Origin: Sphingomonas glaciei
GTDB taxonomy: Bacteria > Pseudomonadota > Alphaproteobacteria > Sphingomonadales > Sphingomonadaceae
Assembly (NCBI RefSeq): GCF_023380025.1
Contig: NZ_CP097253.1
Span: 496,001 to 560,000, forward strand
Length of the DNA: 64,000 nucleotides
Direction of reading: 5' to 3'
The notes beneath the pieces are model-generated. The model searched no databases. It saw only the letters and a list, made by a program, of their open reading frames with translations, and was not told the origin of the DNA. Every line of letters begins with the position of its first letter. Within the stretch, counting starts at the first letter, position 1. Shown here in pieces: positions 62,584 through 64,000 of the stretch. A program made the position numbers and the translations under genes.

Positions 62584-62913
62584 CTACTGCTTGTTGGCGG
62601 GCGCGGGATTGTCGCGCGATTCCTCACGCACGCCGCGGGCGGCGCCCTCGGCACCGGCTTCGATCTTGTCGCCGGCGCGATTGGCGGCATTGCCGACGTC
62701 GCTCGCCGCATCCTTGATCGCAGGCGCTGCCTCGTCGGCCGCCTGCTTCACTTCGCCCGCTGCGCTTTCCAGCAGATTGCCGGCCTGATCGACCGTTCCT
62801 TCGACCTTCTGGTCGTTGATGCTGATCGCGGTGGTGTCGTTGCCGGCGTCGCGCTCGACATTGCAGGCGGCAAGCGACAGCGGAAGGACGAGGAGGGCGG
62901 CGTGGCGGATCAT
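62584..62913 (-). CDS. Small lipoprotein with amphipathic helical repeats
   Basis: A 109-residue predicted lipoprotein: signal MIRHAALLVLPLSLAAC with lipobox LAAC. The mature part is Ala/Asp/Glu-rich with repeated 11-residue-like periodicity (NLLESAAGEVKQAADEAAPA, IKDAASDVGNAANRAGDKIE), resembling LEA/DUF-type amphipathic helices. It probably sits at a periplasmic membrane face. The stop is one base beyond the CCA of the neighbouring tRNA. The start overlaps the upstream lipoprotein gene by four bases. Function unknown. Confidence 0.78.
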   Translation of the reverse strand: MIRHAALLVLPLSLAACNVERDAGNDTTAISINDQKVEGTVDQAGNLLESAAGEVKQAADEAAPAIKDAASDVGNAANRAGDKIEAGAEGAARGVREESRDNPAPANKQ

Positions 62914-63137
62914 GGTCTTACCTCGTTCGTGGTTTCGGTGGCAGAACGGGCAGGAGCCGGTTCGGTTTCGGCCCGGGTTGCCGCACTTGCCGCCGCACGC
63001 TCGGCTTCGGCCATCAGGGCATTGCCGGTCTCGGCCGTCTGGTCGGGCAGCGGCGGGACGTCGTCGCTGGTGTCGCTGCGGGAACAGGCGCCGGTCAGCA
63101 GCGCCGCCAGCACCAGCAGGCAGCGAGCCCGCTTCAC
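62910..63137 (-). CDS. Small lipoprotein
   Basis: A 75-residue predicted lipoprotein with signal MKRARCLLVLAALLTGAC (lipobox LTGAC). The mature chain is short, acidic and Ala/Glu/Thr-rich and looks disordered (DVPPLPDQTAETGNALMAEA). It overlaps both neighbours by four bases, so it is a middle gene of an operon with the M28 peptidase upstream and a second lipoprotein downstream. Function unknown. Confidence 0.75.
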   Translation of the reverse strand: MKRARCLLVLAALLTGACSRSDTSDDVPPLPDQTAETGNALMAEAERAAASAATRAETEPAPARSATETTNEVRP

Positions 63138-64000
63138 CGGCCGCGACGCCGGGCGGCGGGACGCGCCTCGACCGTCCCGGCGAGCACCGCCACCGCGGTG
63201 GTCCAGGCCGCGACATTCTGCTGCATCTGCTTCTTGTCGACCATCGCCAGCGTGTCGTCGGGGGTGTGGTGGATGTCGAAATAGCGCGTTCCGTCCTGCG
63301 CCAGCGACGCGCCGGGCAGACCGTCGGCGACCATCGGCCCGATGTCCGACCCCTCGGTCTCGGTCAGGCTGCCGGGAACGATGCCGAGCGGCTGAAGCAT
63401 CAGTTGCAGGCGCTTGGCTTCGGCCTCGCGCTCCTTGCCCAAGCGGCTGTCAACCTTCCACACCCGGTCGGCGCCGAAGTCGCTCTCCATGATCGCATGA
63501 TGCGGCTGCTTGCCATATTTGGCGCGATAGTCGAGCCCGCCGAACAGGCCGACTTCCTCCGCGCCGAACCAGACGATCCGGATCGGCCGGGCCGGCATGC
63601 CTGCCTCCATCACCCGCTTGGCCGCCGCGGTGACGATGCCGCAGCCCGCCGCATCGTCGAGCGCGCCGGTCCCGAGGTCCCAGCTATCGAGATGGCAGGA
63701 GACGAGCACGGGCGCAGCGTTCTGATCGCGGCCGGGGACTTCGGCGATGACATTGCCCGAGCGGCCCTGCGCCACCCGCGATTCGAGGGTCAGGCGAAGC
63801 GTCGGGCGCTGACCGCGGGCGAGGATCCGCTCCAGCTGGTCGGCGTCGGGATTGGACAGGGCGCCGGCGGGGATCGGCGTGGCGCCATCGGCGTAGGACA
63901 TGGTGCCGGTGTGTGGATTGCGATGCTCGCGGTCGGTGCCGATCGAGCGGACGACGATCGCCGCTGCTCCCTTCTGCGAGGCGACCGTTGGCCCCTGGCG
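63134..64000 (-). CDS. M28-family metallopeptidase (partial, 5' end outside window)
   Basis: The C-terminal 288 codons or so of a zinc peptidase; the reading frame is open to the window edge, so the N-terminus is missing. A protease-associated domain remnant (VASQKGAAAIVVRSIGTDRE) precedes the catalytic domain. Metal ligands appear in order: His/Asp in SCHLDSWDLG, Asp in LDDAAGCG, Glu-Glu in FGAEEVGLFG, Asp in MESDFGAD and His in FDIHHTPDDT. It is most like carboxypeptidase Q / aminopeptidases exported to the periplasm. It is first in an operon with two small lipoproteins (four-base overlap). Confidence 0.92.
   Translation of the reverse strand, partial: RQGPTVASQKGAAAIVVRSIGTDREHRNPHTGTMSYADGATPIPAGALSNPDADQLERILARGQRPTLRLTLESRVAQGRSGNVIAEVPGRDQNAAPVLVSCHLDSWDLGTGALDDAAGCGIVTAAAKRVMEAGMPARPIRIVWFGAEEVGLFGGLDYRAKYGKQPHHAIMESDFGADRVWKVDSRLGKEREAEAKRLQLMLQPLGIVPGSLTETEGSDIGPMVADGLPGASLAQDGTRYFDIHHTPDDTLAMVDKKQMQQNVAAWTTAVAVLAGTVEARPAARRRGR

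Overview
The window looks like a chromosomal segment of a sphingomonad (Sphingomonadales, Alphaproteobacteria). This is inferred from the high G+C content, the two very large TonB-dependent receptors with an EIVVTGSRIRR-type TonB box, and the gene orders tsaE-amgK-murU-addB-addA-trxA-secA and sdhE-mfd / recG. No transposase, integrase, phage gene or CRISPR array was seen, and no stretch above about 300 bases lacks a gene. The window ends inside an M28 peptidase gene.

Layout. 1-3.8 kb: housekeeping genes (P-II nitrogen regulator, a sugar/choline-phosphate nucleotidyltransferase, methionine aminopeptidase, a CinA-type protein). 3.5-7.3 kb: a MarR-family repressor with EmrA/EmrB-type efflux genes and a perfect dyad operator, divergent from two small genes. 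7.3-13.9 kb: an alpha/beta hydrolase, an M2 (ACE-like) lipoprotein peptidase, an SDR oxidoreductase, a peroxiredoxin and a YqgE/AlgH protein. 13.98-22.2 kb: two TonB-dependent receptors flanking ahcY, each with a good terminator; the receptors share a 19-bp upstream motif. 22.4-36.8 kb: an unusual PAS histidine kinase, then tsaE, amgK, murU, addB, a tiny membrane protein, addA, trxA and secA.

36.8-48 kb is the most striking part. putA is followed by a perfect 796-bp direct tandem duplication that contains the 3' end of putA, the intergenic promoter/operator and most of a tetR gene. The result is one truncated chimeric tetR, one orphan putA 3' end and one intact tetR. The intact tetR precedes an RND tripartite efflux operon (small protein, adaptor, pump, outer-membrane factor). 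Similar dyads lie at the tetR start and around the efflux promoter, which suggests autoregulation plus control of the pump. A 12-codon leader ORF with a strong ribosome binding site sits in the efflux 5' region.

48-64 kb: tRNA-Asn, NAD kinase, an EAL phosphodiesterase, a methyltransferase, mfd, sdhE, recG, tyrS, a DOMON-like protein, a DUF1343/NamZ-like protein, an orphan VWA protein, a second atypical histidine kinase, tRNA-Pro, a CAT-anticodon tRNA, two small lipoproteins and the partial M28 peptidase.

Functional links: NamZ-like, AmgK and MurU together outline MurNAc salvage in peptidoglycan recycling. AddA/AddB, Mfd and RecG are DNA repair. Two separate drug-efflux systems each carry a linked repressor and visible operators. 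The two histidine kinases are defective in complementary ways: one lacks the phospho-acceptor His, the other lacks recognisable ATP-binding motifs.
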